From Pyrus communis (Eukaryota > Streptophyta > Magnoliopsida > Rosales > Rosaceae): a stretch of 64,000 nt of DNA. This document shows positions 36,565-49,373 of this stretch, one piece after another. The notes beneath the pieces were generated by a model. The model searched no databases. It was given only the letters and a program-made list of their open reading frames with translations, and was not told the origin of the DNA. The translations under genes and the position numbers were made by a program. Where the stretch lies: the NCBI RefSeq assembly GCF_963583255.1, contig NC_084804.1, forward strand, positions 29,258,461 through 29,322,460. Reading direction: 5' to 3'. The stretch's first letter is position 1. Every line of letters begins with the position of its first letter.

Positions 36565-36957
36565 AATGTTTATATTAATTTTTTTTTTTTTAATTTTGTA
36601 GATTTTTATTTTTATTTTTTAGAGTTGAATTAATCCTAACCGTTGAAATTTTTATAATCTGACGCGCCACGTGGTGACAAAAAGCTAAAACATAATTAAT
36701 TCCCCTACATTGATTAAAAAAAAAAATTTAAGTCCCTCACAAAAGTAGTAACAAAAAAAAAAAAAAAAAAAAAGATTTTCAAACTGAAATAGTGTGTATA
36801 AAAAATGAGTGATAAATGTAATACTTCAAAAATTTGTTGGGTGTCAAAAAGTTTGTTGAGTAGGAAGAATAAAACTGGGCTACAAATAGAAGCTTTTTTT
36901 TTTTTTTTTTTTTTTCTTGTTAGCAAGCAACAAATGAACAAGCTAGACACGTGTGCA
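36565..36957. other. AT-rich spacer with homopolymer tracts
   Basis: No gene. An A tract at about 36754-36773 and a T tract at about 36895-36915 may mark tails of old insertions, but no element body was identified. Confidence 0.4.
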
Positions 36958-37800
36958 AAGTAAATACTTGTATTAATGTAGAATTAGAGTTACAATCTCA
37001 ATTACAAAGTTTGAATCTTCTGATTCGATCTCTAGGCGGTAGAGTGTATAGTGTATGGTCGTTGATTTGAGGGTCACAGTGACTTGATCTCAAAAGAACG
37101 AATGCTGCAAGGATTTGGCTTGTGGCAATGGAGGAATCGACATGTGTAGGGGTGCTTGGTGGTTCTTCATGGGCGTGACGACGAATGTAAAGAGCTTTCT
37201 GAGTCTTTTGGGTGTGTGAGAGTGTTTAGTGGCTTAAGAGTTTGAGCGTTTGGGCGTGAGGATGAATTTTTAAGGAGCCTTTCTTTGTCTTGGAGCCTTG
37301 TGTTTATATGATTTCCAAGTCTTGGTTAAGGCTTGACTTGGTCTTGATTTTGGACTTGATTAATTGACGAAAGAACTAAGACTTGATTTGGGCTTGGTTC
37401 ATGAGGACTTCATCAAATAATCTTTGATTTTATTTTTGAACAAAATAATCTTTGATTTAAATCAAATAAATCAATCACATTTCATCCTAATTGGCCATCC
37501 TTGATTTGGCATTTTAAATCAACTAATTTGTTTGATTCCAATTAAAATTAATCAAAGAAGTAATAAATATAACTCCTTAATTAATTTCAACCAAATGTCG
37601 ACACTTTTCACTCTTGATGACTCGTCCAGTTTTGATAAGTCATGTGATGTGTACAATTTATAAGACATACGGCGCATGCCACGTAGCCCCGACATGTTGA
37701 GATTTTAACGTGTTGGTGAATATTTACTTCATTGAGATTTCGATGTGTATAGGAGTATTGAAGTTGTGCTCTAAAAGTCAATTTTGTAATATTAGATATT
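36958..37800 (-). mobile_element. LTR-retrotransposon fragment, same family as the 58.6-62.0 kb copy
   Basis: Read on the minus strand this region parallels the plus-strand copy at about 58880-59242 plus 61681-62010: CACCAACACGTTAAAAT, CGTGGCATGC, GAGTCATCAAGAG, AAATCAAGTCTTAGTTCTTT, CAATTAATCAAG, then CCAAACGCTC, GCACCCCTACACATGT, GAGATCAAGTCA and AGATTGTAAC, ending with AATACAAGTATTTACTT. Unlike the other copy it is not interrupted after ACGCCC. It has no open reading frame. The position at the end of an internal region suggests an LTR. Confidence 0.65.
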
Positions 37801-38019
37801 ATGTAACAACTCTTTTTTAATTAATTAATAAAAGAGCAAGTTTTAATCATTCATGAGTTTGACTTTATATCATAGAGATAATACTATGAATGAATCCATG
37901 AGACTTAAGGTATGAAAATAATGTCCTAAACGAGGTTAGGGTAGGGAGACTTGTATTCCATAGTCACTTAGTCCTTAAACAAAATTCTTAGCCGTTTAGA
38001 AAGTCAACTAGACATTGAA

Positions 38020-41000
38020 TGTCACGCTCCGATCTTGTAATAAATTCATGATCGACACGTGACGACAGAAGATACATGCTCATCAATCATGCCTCGAATT
38101 CGAATCATATCCAAAAACAACTCAATGACTCAATAACCTAGGAAACCTTTTCTTTTATTTCATGGCTGCATCTAACCTCTTTGTTAGACTGCCTACATAC
38201 ACTAAGGCAGGATCAAGCCATTCGTAGTTCTTCGACCCAAACTTTCTCCCCGTATTGTCCAATAGAAAAACATAGAGTTCCAAAATCACTAAATGGAACT
38301 CGACAAGCATGAATCACTAAATTCTGCGCTACTTATTGACCATGAAACAATTAGAATTGTCATTTCATCATTCACGCATATCACATTGTTTTCCAATACA
38401 ATTCTACAATCACAGAAAATAATCGATCAATGACTTAAAGATGCATAATATAACTACGATGATCAACCAATAAGATCAAGTATCGATTCACAAAATTTAA
38501 TAAAGCAAATCTCTCTAATTCCATACTTGAATTCCAAGTAACAACATTGTAAACACAAATGTTTTTCCTTAGTAGTTTCTATTCATAAGAATATAGGGTT
38601 CAAGTGACACACCTTGACCCTAAATGTCCATCTAGACTCTGAATCGAGATATGTTGGTCGACACTCAGAAAGTGACAAAGTCATAAAGTATAGTGATGTG
38701 GAAAATGTGAATAAATTTAAACCTAAAAGTGCCTAAATGGAAGAGTGCGCATGTGAGGGGATTGAACTCAATTCACACGTAATGTCAGAGCATAAGTAAA
38801 GTACAATAAAGGTAGGATAAGAATTATACCATTGAAGGTAACCACCTATACCAAGATTTGCCAAGAATCCTCGTCGACACGAAAGCTTTGCTACTAAAAC
38901 CTGGAGGAGCGAAAAACAAGGGTGAGTGGGCCTAAAATTAAGCTTTGTAAAAACCTTTTTGAAAACATAATTAACCCTCGCCGTAAAACAAGTATAGTTT
39001 CCACATATATATACTATGTATAGTATGAAAATACTTGTCGTAGCCAGTGATATCTCAATAATACAATATGTCACGGCAATTCATAAATAATCACATAACA
39101 TACGTTAATCACATAATTTCGCATAAACAAAAATATCATATCAAGTGCTCATCGACATATGATGACACATGAGTTCATGCAGAGATATTTTGACATGAAC
39201 AAGACTGGGTGTAATAATTATTTACGCTTTATTATTACAATCACATGAAGATTGGTGTTATGCACATCACATACGAGTCCTAATTGCCTATAGCAATCTA
39301 GGACATGACTGGCACCTACATTGGATCCAAAGTGAGCATACGGTGCCATGTGAACATACACATAAAAGACTAGCCATGGCCTTGGCCTTGGCTCAGGCGA
39401 GTACTAACATTAGCGCAGCACACGATGACCAGATAACGTAAATATGATCATACAACGGTAAATCGATAATTATAGTCAACATAATACTATTCATGACCAC
39501 AAATATAATTAAGGCATCCCATAACAATATGTATGCATGTGCATCCCGCAGGATTTAGAATAATTTCATAACTCTTAACATTACGATCTTTCTTATAAAT
39601 GTTAATTTAATTATGGCAATCATGTAGAAAATTCATTGTTAAATATATATGTGAAAACTAAACAAATATATATACTATATAAAAGAAAAGACCCGCTCAC
39701 AGATACTTATGAGGTTGTAGCCGCTTGAAGTATGAAAGTCGGAGTCTCAGATAGTAATCACACCTAAGTATAATATTGGGACCCATTAGTAAAACTCAAC
39801 TAAAATGACTAAATTTGGGAAAATGGAGTGTGGATTTGGAATCAGGGCATTGAAATATGCTAAGAAGGGTCCCAGGCAATTTTCGTAAAAGGTCAACAAA
39901 AAGTCAATGGTCAACCCAAAAAAGTCAACTAAGATGCCGAGCCGGTCAACTACATTAAAACTTCAGAATTTCACAAAATGGATGTCAAAAACAGACTTGG
40001 GACGTTGAAATTAGCCTAGAAAGGTTTCCGAGAAAATTTTGAAAAAGTCAAAACAAGGAATATTTCAAGAATATTCGAGAGAATATTCCAGATTCATTTT
40101 GGAATTGGGCTGGGTTAGATCCCGGATTCGGATACGGATCTGGGTTTTGGATCCTTTTTTTTTTTGCATTGGTTCGGGTTGACCTATTTAGACACACGGG
40201 TCGCACAACACCGACCGGACCTAGAAAGGAGAAAGTCGAAACTGGGCAACAAATCCCAGAGCTCCATTCAAGCTCGAATACAACCAAATTCAGCAATTTA
40301 TATATGAATTTGAAGCTCAGAGAGGAGAACTAGGCAAATCCCAGAGCTCCGATCAAGCTTGAAATACAACCAAATTCAGCAATTTATACATGGATTTTAA
40401 GCTCATAGATGAGAAGAATTTTATACCAAAAATCAAGTCAAGCCGTGGTTGAGATTAGCTAGAAAAAGCTTGCAAAGCTCGGATGGTTCGTCGGAAAACT
40501 GGGAATATTTCCCTGACATATTTATGCATCAAAACGTTGCAAAACCACACGTATAATGACTCAATCATCATTAAAATGAGACGAGGAAGGAAAATTGAGT
40601 GGTCCCAACCCTTACCTTGGTCGGATTCGTTATGTCCTCACTAGAATCCTCTCGGATTCAAATGGAGTTCGGCTTCCTAGCCATGAGCAGAGAGTGAGAA
40701 ATATAGACAAACAAGAGGGAAATAGATGATCCATGTGTTGGTTTGGCGAAGCTCGCCAGAGGAGATGGTGTGTGGTGGCAGTGGTGTTGTCGTTGATGTT
40801 GCATATAAGAGACTCAGGAAAGGTGAGGGAGAAGAGAGAGAGTGAGCTGAGAGAGATGAGAGAGACAAAGAGGGTTCGAGAGTCTAGAGAGATGGGAAGG
40901 AAGACACGTGGCATGAGAAAAGTGGAGAGTTTGGTGTAGGTGTGGGCCCCACAGGCCAAAAAATTATAAAATATTCAAAATATCCAATCAAAAAACATTA

Positions 41001-41292
41001 AAATAATAATATAATAATTTCGAAAAATAAATAAAATATAAAATAGTAATTTTTACAAAAGTATTTTTTAGATTCGTAGTTCCGTAAAATCTTCGTCGTA
41101 ACTCCGAATTTGATTCTGCTTACGCCTACGCATTCGTACTGTCGAATACTTTGAGAATATTGTAAAATAATATCTCATACCCGTCGTGAAATAACAGTCA
41201 ACAAAAGTCAACAATCTCGCTTCAAAGGTCATTTTCGTAATTTCACACTTTCAAAATTAATAAGGTTTTAAAATTAGGAACGGTTTATTACA
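38020..41292 (-). mobile_element. Solo LTR (3.3 kb) of a long-LTR element
   Basis: On the minus strand it starts TGTAATAAACCGTTCC and ends GGAGCGTGACA, closely related to the plus-strand LTR at 59243-61680 (TGTAACAACCTGTCCC to GGGGTGTGTCA). Internal landmarks in both are the GTTGACTTTTGTTGAC-type start, a (G)GGCCCACAC segment and GTGAGTGGGCC-like sequence. No internal region, primer-binding site or polypurine tract flanks it. The 5-bp flanks (TTGAA and TCCAG) do not match, so target duplications are absent or degraded. Confidence 0.7.
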
Positions 41293-41339
41293 TCCAGACT
41301 AACTTAGCGGAACACAACAAGGGATGAGATTTTGAACCA

Positions 41340-41560
41340 CTCACGGAATCCAACTAGGAAGCAATCACGCATCATGGACTTTCCAAGCACGACCACTCCA
41401 TAAATGCTAGATAGAAAGGGTCATCCATCGCGGATTTACCAAGCATGTCACCCCTAAAAAATGTATGGTCCCTTATCGCAAATTAACCTAGCAAGACCCT
41501 ATCCGATAATACTAGGTAGTGATCACCCATCGCAGATATACCAAGCATGATCACTCCTGA
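41340..41560. repeat. Degenerate ~55-bp subterminal-type repeats
   Basis: Four diverged units share the order TCACCCATCGC-like sequence, a GGATTTACC-like stretch, AAGCATG or AAGCACG, and AC(C)ACTCC. They begin near 41360, 41415, 41470 and 41520. Arrays like this are common near the ends of CACTA elements, where transposase binds. Confidence 0.5.
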
Positions 41561-42006
41561 AATATGTATGTGTTGGAAATGTTGGCTGGATGTGTTTTAT
41601 TGTTTGCAAGTTTTGGGAAATGTTTTAATTTTAGGGGAGGTCTTGCCGAATTTTCAGTAAAATATTAAGTTGGTTTTGACCTTAAATTTTTTTTTTTTGT
41701 TTTGTAGTTTAGAAAAATACTAAAGGCTATTTAGATTACTGAAAACTGCCAAGGTGACAAAAACCACGAACGACAATATCAAGAAAAGATTACATGGGAT
41801 CCTCGACCTCATGCAACCGCTATGAACAAGCAGCATAGCACGTTGACCTTCAACGTTGGGCCGTTGTTCAAAGCCATTGCCCTATGCAGTAGGAGTCCTA
41901 GAGAGCCGTGCTGAAGGAGACCAAGAAGGACATGATGCATGAGTTGTTGTTTAGTATTGTCAACCTCTATTACTACTTTTTAATATTATATACAAATACT
42001 AAAAAT

Positions 42007-42135
42007 AGGGGTGTGCTATCCACACACCCCTTTTTAGCTCTCACACACCCCTTATTAATTTTTGTCCTTTGATCATCTTCAATTCATCCGATCCGATGAT
42101 AGAAAATTAGAAGGGTGTGTGGATATCACACCCCT
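42007..42135. repeat. 129-bp MITE with 23-bp inverted repeats
   Basis: The left end AGGGGTGTGCTATCCACACA(CCC) and the right end read in reverse AGGGGTGTGATATCCACACA(CCC) differ at a single base. The element is flanked by AAAAAT on both sides, which may be the target duplication but lies in A-rich sequence. It interrupts the CACTA relic. Confidence 0.85.
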
Positions 42136-42484
42136 AAAAATATTTACTATTTAAATATTTTTAAAATTCACAGCATCACTATGATCTTGAGAACCTCAAT
42201 GCTAACCAAAAAACCTACATACATGAGATCTTCTCAAGTTGGTACACTTAGCGGAAGAGCAACCTCCACACCATTATCAGTTATATGATGATCTGGAGAC
42301 CACTCTTGCAGTTGGCTACCCTAAGGAGTTGGTGGATCGCCCGAAAGATAGGGTGTGGCTGTGTTCACATTTTCAAGACACTAAATATTCGTAAATATAA
42401 TATATATTAATAATATTTTAGCAATATGCTATTAATATTTTATGAAATTTTAATATTATTTCAATATTTTTTTTATTAATATAT

Positions 42485-44276
42485 TGTTGGAAATGCGTCT
42501 TAAACACAATCATATGACGATACTTTATGAAAATTTCACATATTAAACTAAACTTATTTAATATAATGACAAAGATTATTTATTTAAAGCCGTTTGATAT
42601 AAATGTTATATGCTTGAACAATAAGTCCAAGGAATATTTAATTAAAAGAATGTGATATAAAGAAATTAGATTCCTGAGACCATTCTCTTTCGTACACATA
42701 TCCTAAATGTTCCTGATCATAGGATTGCTAATTGGGTATTGACAGTCCGTTAAGATCAATACGTGCTATGTCTTCACTTTAGGAGAGTGACTGGTCTCGA
42801 GTCATTGGTGTGACTGACACCAAGACAAGTATGTAGGTGCTCAATAGAGAATGAGTCTACTGAACGTGATCAACAAGGAGTTCTCATACTTATGTCACAT
42901 GAGAACTCATGGTTAGGATAATGCAAAGTAGTCATTTGACTCGAGGCATCATAGTTGTCTTGTGGTTAGGTCCTTGATCTTTAAATGTATCAAAGGAACT
43001 CCATCAGAAGGTGTCCACGGCATAGTTGGGGTTAAGCTACTTAACCGTGGAGGCAGGTGAATGCGCAACAAGAGATCTCTAACCTTCAAATCGTTAAGGG
43101 AGAATACTCTCTAATATGATTAAGAATCTATGGCCAGAGTATGATTGAGATTCAAGAAGTCATTTCAAATCACATTCAAGGTAATCATACAGACAAGCGA
43201 ATCACATTGGATAGTAAACATAAATAAACTATCAAACCAAACAATGTGATCAAAAGTATTGTATTAGAGAAATATTGTATTGCATTTGTAATCCCAAACT
43301 AAATAGGTTCTTCAACCTCTTATGATTAGCTTAAGTAGTCATGACATACTACTAGGTGTCGCTCATGGTTTATGGAAACTCTAAACGTGATTAATCATTA
43401 AAGGGAGAACTAAAGGTTAGTTTCAATTCACAATCAATTTCAAGAGTTCTAATCGCCCACTGCCTCGCTAAAAAGAACATAATGGATCCCACACCATATA
43501 AGGTAATGGTTGAAGGATTTAAAAGAGATGAGTAAGGACAATTAAATATTATAATTGTTTATGGCAAATATTAATTAATCAAATGAATAGGCATTGAATT
43601 GTCAAGCCCATTAACTTAAGTTGTATGACAACTTAACAACCAAAAATTCAAGAAGCCCAATACAACCTGTAAGGCTTGGGAAAACCGACCATAGAGAGAG
43701 GAAAGACCTTTTGGTCCAATATGCACACAAGAGTTGAAAGCATAGAAATGGTATCTTTACTCCATCCTTATTAGGTGATTCTAAGGATGAAAAGATAGAA
43801 CAACACTCTCTCTTTTCTCTCTAGACAGTCGGCCCTCCCTAGGAGAAATAGCTAGCAATCTTCTTCTCTTATGGTCACTCACCTTCTCCTTCATTCATCC
43901 TTGATGTCGAATATCAGAGGTCCCCTACCTTGGGAAATTTTGGAGAACCAATTCTTCCATCCAAATCCATGGAGCCAAGGAGACAAGAAGCAAATTTCCT
44001 CCATTCATATCCATGGAGCCAAGAAGCAAGGAGACAAAGGAAAGAAGGCCCTCACATGGGTGACTAACCTTTGCTAAGCAAAGAGGTGCTTCAAAGGTAT
44101 AAAGAAATCCCAACTCTCTTTTAGATTTTGAGTTGAGTCTTGGTTCACATCTACTAGGCTTTGAAAGTCTTGGTTCAAGGTTTTTTTTAGTGCATATGCT
44201 TCTGCTACCGCCATTTAATTGTTAAGTGTTATATATGTTGCTCAAATGAACTTAGTTTTCAAAATATTTTCCTTCA
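42485..44276 (+). mobile_element. Probable solo LTR (about 1.8 kb) inside the CACTA relic
   Basis: It starts TGTTGGAAATGCG and ends CCTTCA, with flanks TATAT (42480-42484) and TATAC (44277-44281) that match at four of five positions. It separates the DRVWLCSHFQ and NK..R parts of the CACTA frame, so it is an insertion. No internal retrotransposon genes occur inside. The right end is the less certain one. Confidence 0.45.
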
Positions 44277-45790
44277 TATACGCACTAATACGTTTATTTT
44301 GAGTTTAACAAAAAAGAGCGAAGGCAAACAAGATAAATAGGTCGAAAAAGAAACTTCTCCACTGCTACGATTTGAGGCGCTTCTCCTATAGGTTGGAGGA
44401 GCGATGTCAGGTAAAAGTACATTAATTTTAAATTGTAATACATTTTAATTTCTATTAGAATTAATAACATATTTGTTAATATTTTTTTTTCAGGCAGGTT
44501 CTAAGTTCCCGGAGATCAACATGTTTAAGGAAGTTAATGTTCCACCTAGCGATGAGATCATTGAGCAGCTCCAAATGAACTTAGTTATGTATTTTTTAAA
44601 TTTATAAATAGTATTAATATTAATTAAATATTAATATGTTTGTTTTTATTATTACACGCTATTATAGTGGAGAAGAGTCATGCGGTTCTCCAAGAGGTGG
44701 CATCACAGCTTCCCTAGGAAACCCCAATCGAGGACACACTCCGACCGAGGATGCAGCTCTTTAGATCCTAATTGACACTCTGGATCAAACACTCGGTCGT
44801 AGGCTGGTTAGGTTGTCTTAGTAACAAATGGTGCCTCCACAGGTTGACATATGATCCAACCTAGTAGTAATCCGCCATGGATGAGGAATGTGCGCTATCG
44901 TGACATTGCTACTTCCTATTCCAGACAGAGCATAGGATAGGTCGCCATGTTGACACAGGAAGTTGCAGATTTGAAGCAGCAACTTGTAGCCCAGAATGCC
45001 CAATTGGTGGCCTAGGACATTAAGATGAACCAAATCTTACACGCCTTTCAGTTGTCCGACATTCATTCCCCAGCCACCAACTGCTCCTCATACACCTTTG
45101 ACCTCTCAAATACTCAACCCTACATAACCGGCCAATGCAATAGACCTTGATGATTTTATTTTTTTTGTGTTTCTTTTAAATTCAGATATTATAAATTTTC
45201 TCCGGCTTGTACGTACATTTTCATATATATATATTATTAAAAATTAATTTTTATTTGTTTATCAATCATTGTTTTTTATTTAATTATAATAATTTAAATA
45301 AATTATGTAATTAAAAATAAATTGTTAAAATACATAAATAAATAAAAAATATTTGCGCGCCGAAATAACTTCGTCACACAAAATTAAAAGTAAGGAAGAT
45401 CTTCATCACGCAAGACCATGAATGACAAATAGCTTATAATTTAATAATACTCAAATTACTATAAAATGAAATATGATAGGCGAAACTTCCTTGCATCAAT
45501 GTTTGCACAACAAAAGCTCTGGTCGTGCAAAGTCCCATGTAACAATTTGTTCTTGTCGTAATTTCATCAAGGCGATGACATGTTGTCATGGTTTTAACCC
45601 TTGCGCCATGAATGCCTTTGTACCTTCAAATTTAGTGCAATGAAGTGTTTTTTTGTCTCAAAAATGTTCTTGCTCGACGCATTTGTGAATCTCCATCGCA
45701 CAAACTCTATCTTCACAAGTTTTGTGCGACTTATTTCGTCGCCCAGTTTGTATAATTTGTGGGTGGACTAGAATCAATGAATCACTAGGT

Positions 45791-46140
45791 ATCAGGGATT
45801 CATGAAGCCCTTAAAAATTTTATATTTGTATGTGACATCTTTGACACAAAAATTTAGTATTGAATTGAAATTTTAGATTTGGATTTAAAAATTAGAAAAG
45901 ATCCATTGCAAAGAGTTGCAGGAATCGGAATCAGGCATTCTCATTGAACTATTTGCTAACAGTCAAGAATCGGAATGAAAATAAAGGTGATTCACGTTAC
46001 AACTGTTCATTACTGTCAAGGGTCGGAAGCAAAACCAATTTGATTACAAAAAGGCCCTTGGACAAATTTTCTTTTCTGTTCAACTACTTCCTCAATTTTT
46101 TAAAAGATGAAAATTGTGGCATCTATTTATAATTAAGTAA
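45791..46140. other. Spacer without gene
   Basis: AT-rich sequence. The 62-codon frame at 45944 has no recognisable motif. Confidence 0.4.
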
Positions 46141-46252
46141 TGTTACACTTACCACATATTTATATCATCTCTATAATAGAGGTAGGATCCACCAACACAT
46201 GTGGACTCTATCTCTATTAAAAATATGATACAAATATATGGTAAGAGTAACA
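46141..46252. repeat. 112-bp MITE with 28-bp imperfect inverted repeats
   Basis: The left end TGTTACACTTACCACATATT and the right end read in reverse TGTTACTCTTACCATATATT continue to ATCAT in both, with only a few mismatches. The centre also folds (AGAGGTAGGATCC against GGACTCTATCTCT). Confidence 0.75.
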
Positions 46253-46539
46253 TTTTTCTTTATAATTTCATATGAAAACAATTGGGTTTATATATCCAAG
46301 GTTTGTACAAGTTAGCTCCGATATGATTGTTGGCCTCAGTTTACCAACTTATGTTTACTTAGGCAAACAATATCATATGCTGTTCAGTTTACATATGTTG
46401 CCCTGTCCCTTAATTTTTCTCGTTAGCTTCATCCTATGCCAAAAGTTCCTTAATTAAACCGTTGCTGCTACTAAAGGTCGGCATCGGCCGAGTCGTTTCG
46501 GGTTGAGCTCTAGGACCGTTGGTCAGTCCAATAACATGC

Positions 46540-47675
46540 ATAACGAAGGTATTAAAAGACGTTAGGCGTTAGTCGGACGGCAGATTTGGGTTTAGCGCCT
46601 AGACGGATAAGTGGGGCCTAGGCGGGGGTTTAAGCCAACTAGGTTGATTTAAGTACATTTATTATATGTTGTGAAAATAAGTGTCTATGTATACTTCAAA
46701 ACACATAATTGTATATAAAAATTACAAAATAAAATGACATATAGATCATAAAGTACTAGAACATATTGAAAACATGGGGAACAAACATATAATTGTCGAT
46801 GCAACTTTCCGCCATTTTCAGTCTTGACAAAAATGCATCTGCAAAACAATAACACTTTTGATCAAGGACCTATGCCTCACGCGCCCACGAGGTGAGGGGG
46901 GGGGGGGTTAGGTCAATGGATCTTCAATGCCTAAGTTAGTTTATCTGAAAAGAGTAAGTGTTTAGGGCTTTTAGGGGTAACAAAAGCTTACCGAAGTTTG
47001 GTATAGATGGAGGTAAATATAGGGTAGTGGCCCCATGATGTTAGAGTTTTATCCTACACATGACGGCATCCTATTGCCCAATGTTTATGTAGAGAATATT
47101 CTCAAGATATTAAAATAGGAAATAATATCTTAAGATAATGGTATAAATATCTCTAATTGATTTAAATGGAGATTATTTACTTGAATGAAGTCAATTTTCA
47201 ATTGGATATGTATTAATTATGGGATTTGGGTAATTAATCATTATCTTAATGCTTTGACATTTCCTTGCCATGGGCAAGTGAGTTGTGGACAGTCGTATTC
47301 AGCTGTATAGACCTTTAGGGGTGCTGAGTTGCTCGTGAGAGTATTTGAGAAGTCTGCCCATTTAATTAGGGCAATCTTGTATTTCTTGAGTAAAAGTTCA
47401 CATGTCACCTCCAGAAATTTTGAGATTATTTTAGACTCGACAATAATGAGATTTTATCTAACTATTCAATGAGTCTCTTACATTTTATTGAAAAAAAATA
47501 CAAAACGAAAGTAATCGATTTTATGTCTAAGTTAGAGTCCCGACCGAAGCGGATTTAAACGGGCTAGACGAATGCATAAACGGATCTAGATATACTTTCT
47601 TAATTTTTTAAATGTTTAAGAACGAATCGGAGCGGTCGCTTAGGCGTTAGACGATAATTCTTAGAACAATGCCCG
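46540..47675. repeat. Degenerate element with GGCGTTAG/CTAACGCC inverted ends
   Basis: The left part (AAAAGACGTTAGGCGTTAGTCGG, then TTTAGCGCCTAGACGG) resembles the right end read in reverse (GTCTAACGCCTAAGCGACC). The stretch between has no coding frame. A poly-G tract lies at about 46896-46907. I recognise this GCGCCTAGGCGG-type sequence as a widespread plant repeat but cannot assign its class. Confidence 0.4.
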
Positions 47676-48009
47676 TAATCCACCCAAACAAATGAACAAA
47701 CCGATCCATTATCTGACAGGTCGGTTTTAATGATTAAGAAGCCTGATACATTTCTCTCATTTTTGCTTAGTAACTTCATTGTTCGCAAAAAACTCATCAC
47801 CCATAAATATGCACAAAAAAAGAGGTAAAATCACGTTTCAATAATTAGAGATCAATTTGAAAAACATATTGACTTCTGATGATGCATGATGCAGATCCAG
47901 AAAAGTGGGATCTGAAGGTGAAGAACGGGATTCCGCTCAAATAGGGGCGAATAAAATGATCCAGAAAAGTAAATCTTTCCTATAAAAAATTTAAAAAAAT
48001 AATAAAAAA

Positions 48010-48193
48010 TAAATCTTGAAGCGGTGGAGGCTGGAGCAAGCAATCAATGGAAGGGATTTGGTGAAGAAATAAAAATAAATAAATCTTGAAGCGGTGGACG
48101 CTGGACAGGCAATTATTTGAGGATTTGGTGAAACAAATAAATATTGAGCGGGGGGAGGCTGGAGCAAGCAATTAATAGAAAGAATTTGGTTAA
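48010..48193. repeat. Three tandem copies of a ~60-70-bp unit
   Basis: Units start near 48010, 48080 and 48138. Each has AAATCTTGAAGCGGTGGA-like sequence, GGCTGGAGCAAGCAAT and a GATTTGGT ending. The repeated minus-strand short frames here are by-products. Confidence 0.75.
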
Positions 48194-48770
48194 ACTTAAC
48201 AATTTTTTGCACGACTTATTAACTTGACATGAAACACTATGAAAAATAATGAATTTCGAGTCAACATGTTAACTAATCACATCGTTATCGATTCACCTGT
48301 TAAGAACTCGTTACAAATTTATTTGCGGGTAAACCAAAAAAAGAAGCTTACTAGAATAGCCATAGAACTTAGTCTCACATAAGGTAGATCAAATCCTTAC
48401 TGTTGGTCAACAATGGTGAACGTTCAACACCGGTTAACAACGGTAAACAACGATTGACGGTCATGAATGGTCAACTTTGATCGCTCATTATAAATTTTTA
48501 AATAATTTGATTTTTCTTACAAAATACCAAAACACATTAAAAAAAATCATAATAATAAATTTACAAAAAGGAAAAATGGGAAATAATATGCAAATGCTCT
48601 TGATCGCCTCCTCTACTTTTTGACAGTGAGTACATTGTCATTTTAAGACCCTTTGAACCCTCATGAACATTGTTTTTAGGGGAGTTCAAAAATTCAAATG
48701 ACAATATAACCATTGTTCAAGCATAGATGATGAAATTACGAGTGTTTATATATATTTTTTTCACACTTGT

Positions 48771-48960
48771 ACATTATTTGTTTTTTTTTTTTTTTTTTTG
48801 TGAACAAACGGTATTTTCTATACTAAAGGGGAGGAGGTGGTATTAGTCTCACAATGGGCTAGCAATAATATAATTCTAATTCGCATTTGGCGAGAATTGA
48901 ATCTAAGACCTCTCACTTACAAGTGAAGAGGAATACTACTAGACCGTAATACTAAGTGAC
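48771..48960 (-). mobile_element. tRNA-derived SINE
   Basis: On the minus strand it begins near GTCACTTAGTATTACGG, with an A box (TTACGGTCTAGTAGTAT), a B box-like AGATTCAATTCTCG after GTGAGAGGTCTT, then CCTCCTCCCCTTTAGT, and an A tail (T tract at about 48780-48800 on the plus strand). This differs from the other two SINEs in the window. The flanks share only ACATT, so the target duplication is eroded. Confidence 0.75.
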
Positions 48961-49373
48961 ATTTTTTTTTAGTCCTCTTAATAACATTTTTCACAAGGCT
49001 TTTGAGGATTTTAGAAGTCTAAATGAGGATGTTAATGTAACCTTCATCAAAGCATAGAAGATGTGATAATCAACGTCTACATTTTTTTTTCTTCATATTT
49101 TCACACTTATAAATTAATTATTATGAATCTTTTAGTATGCTTTAGTATTTTGTAGTAAAAATCAAAACCGCACTGAACCAAATCATGCCCACCCCTAATT
49201 GTAATGTTTAAAACCACAAATCAACTATTTCTTCAGCGGGCACAAAACAATTTGTTTTTATTAACCGACCCAACCCAATATATAGTCAGGTTGGGCAATT
49301 GACCCATTAAAATGTCCACCTGTATTCACAACTGGCTATTGTGGTCTAAAACATGTTGCTAGTATCGGCTCCA

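Larger units (their letters stand above)
41293..45790 (+). pseudogene. CACTA (En/Spm-like) transposon relic with Transposase_24-type ORF
   Basis: Pieces of a plant CACTA ORF can be read on the plus strand: KETKKDMMHELL (about 41915), SSWYTLAEEQPPHHYQLYDD (about 42230-42290), DRPKDRVWLCSHFQDT (about 42335-42382), then, after an insertion, NKKERRQ and KKLLHCYDLRRFSYRLEERC (about 44310-44408), GSKFPEINMFKEVN (44500-44540), SHAVLQEVASQLP (about 44680) and an LDQTLGRRLVRL-like segment. This order matches the conserved plant transposase domain whose CxHF and NK..R motifs are familiar. Frames are broken by stops, by a MITE (42007-42135) and by an LTR (42485-44276). Tandem subterminal-type repeats lie at 41340-41560, and GTCGC/GCGAC-rich sequence follows to about 45760. 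The exact CACTA ends were not found. Confidence 0.65.

Noticed and set aside
46896..46907. Poly-G tract as a quadruplex or regulatory site
   Set aside because: It is a single G run without the spaced runs needed for an intramolecular quadruplex, and lies in a decayed repeat.
47852..48212. Repeated minus-strand frames starting MLAPAS
   Set aside because: They repeat because the DNA is a 60-70-bp tandem array; there is no evidence of a protein.
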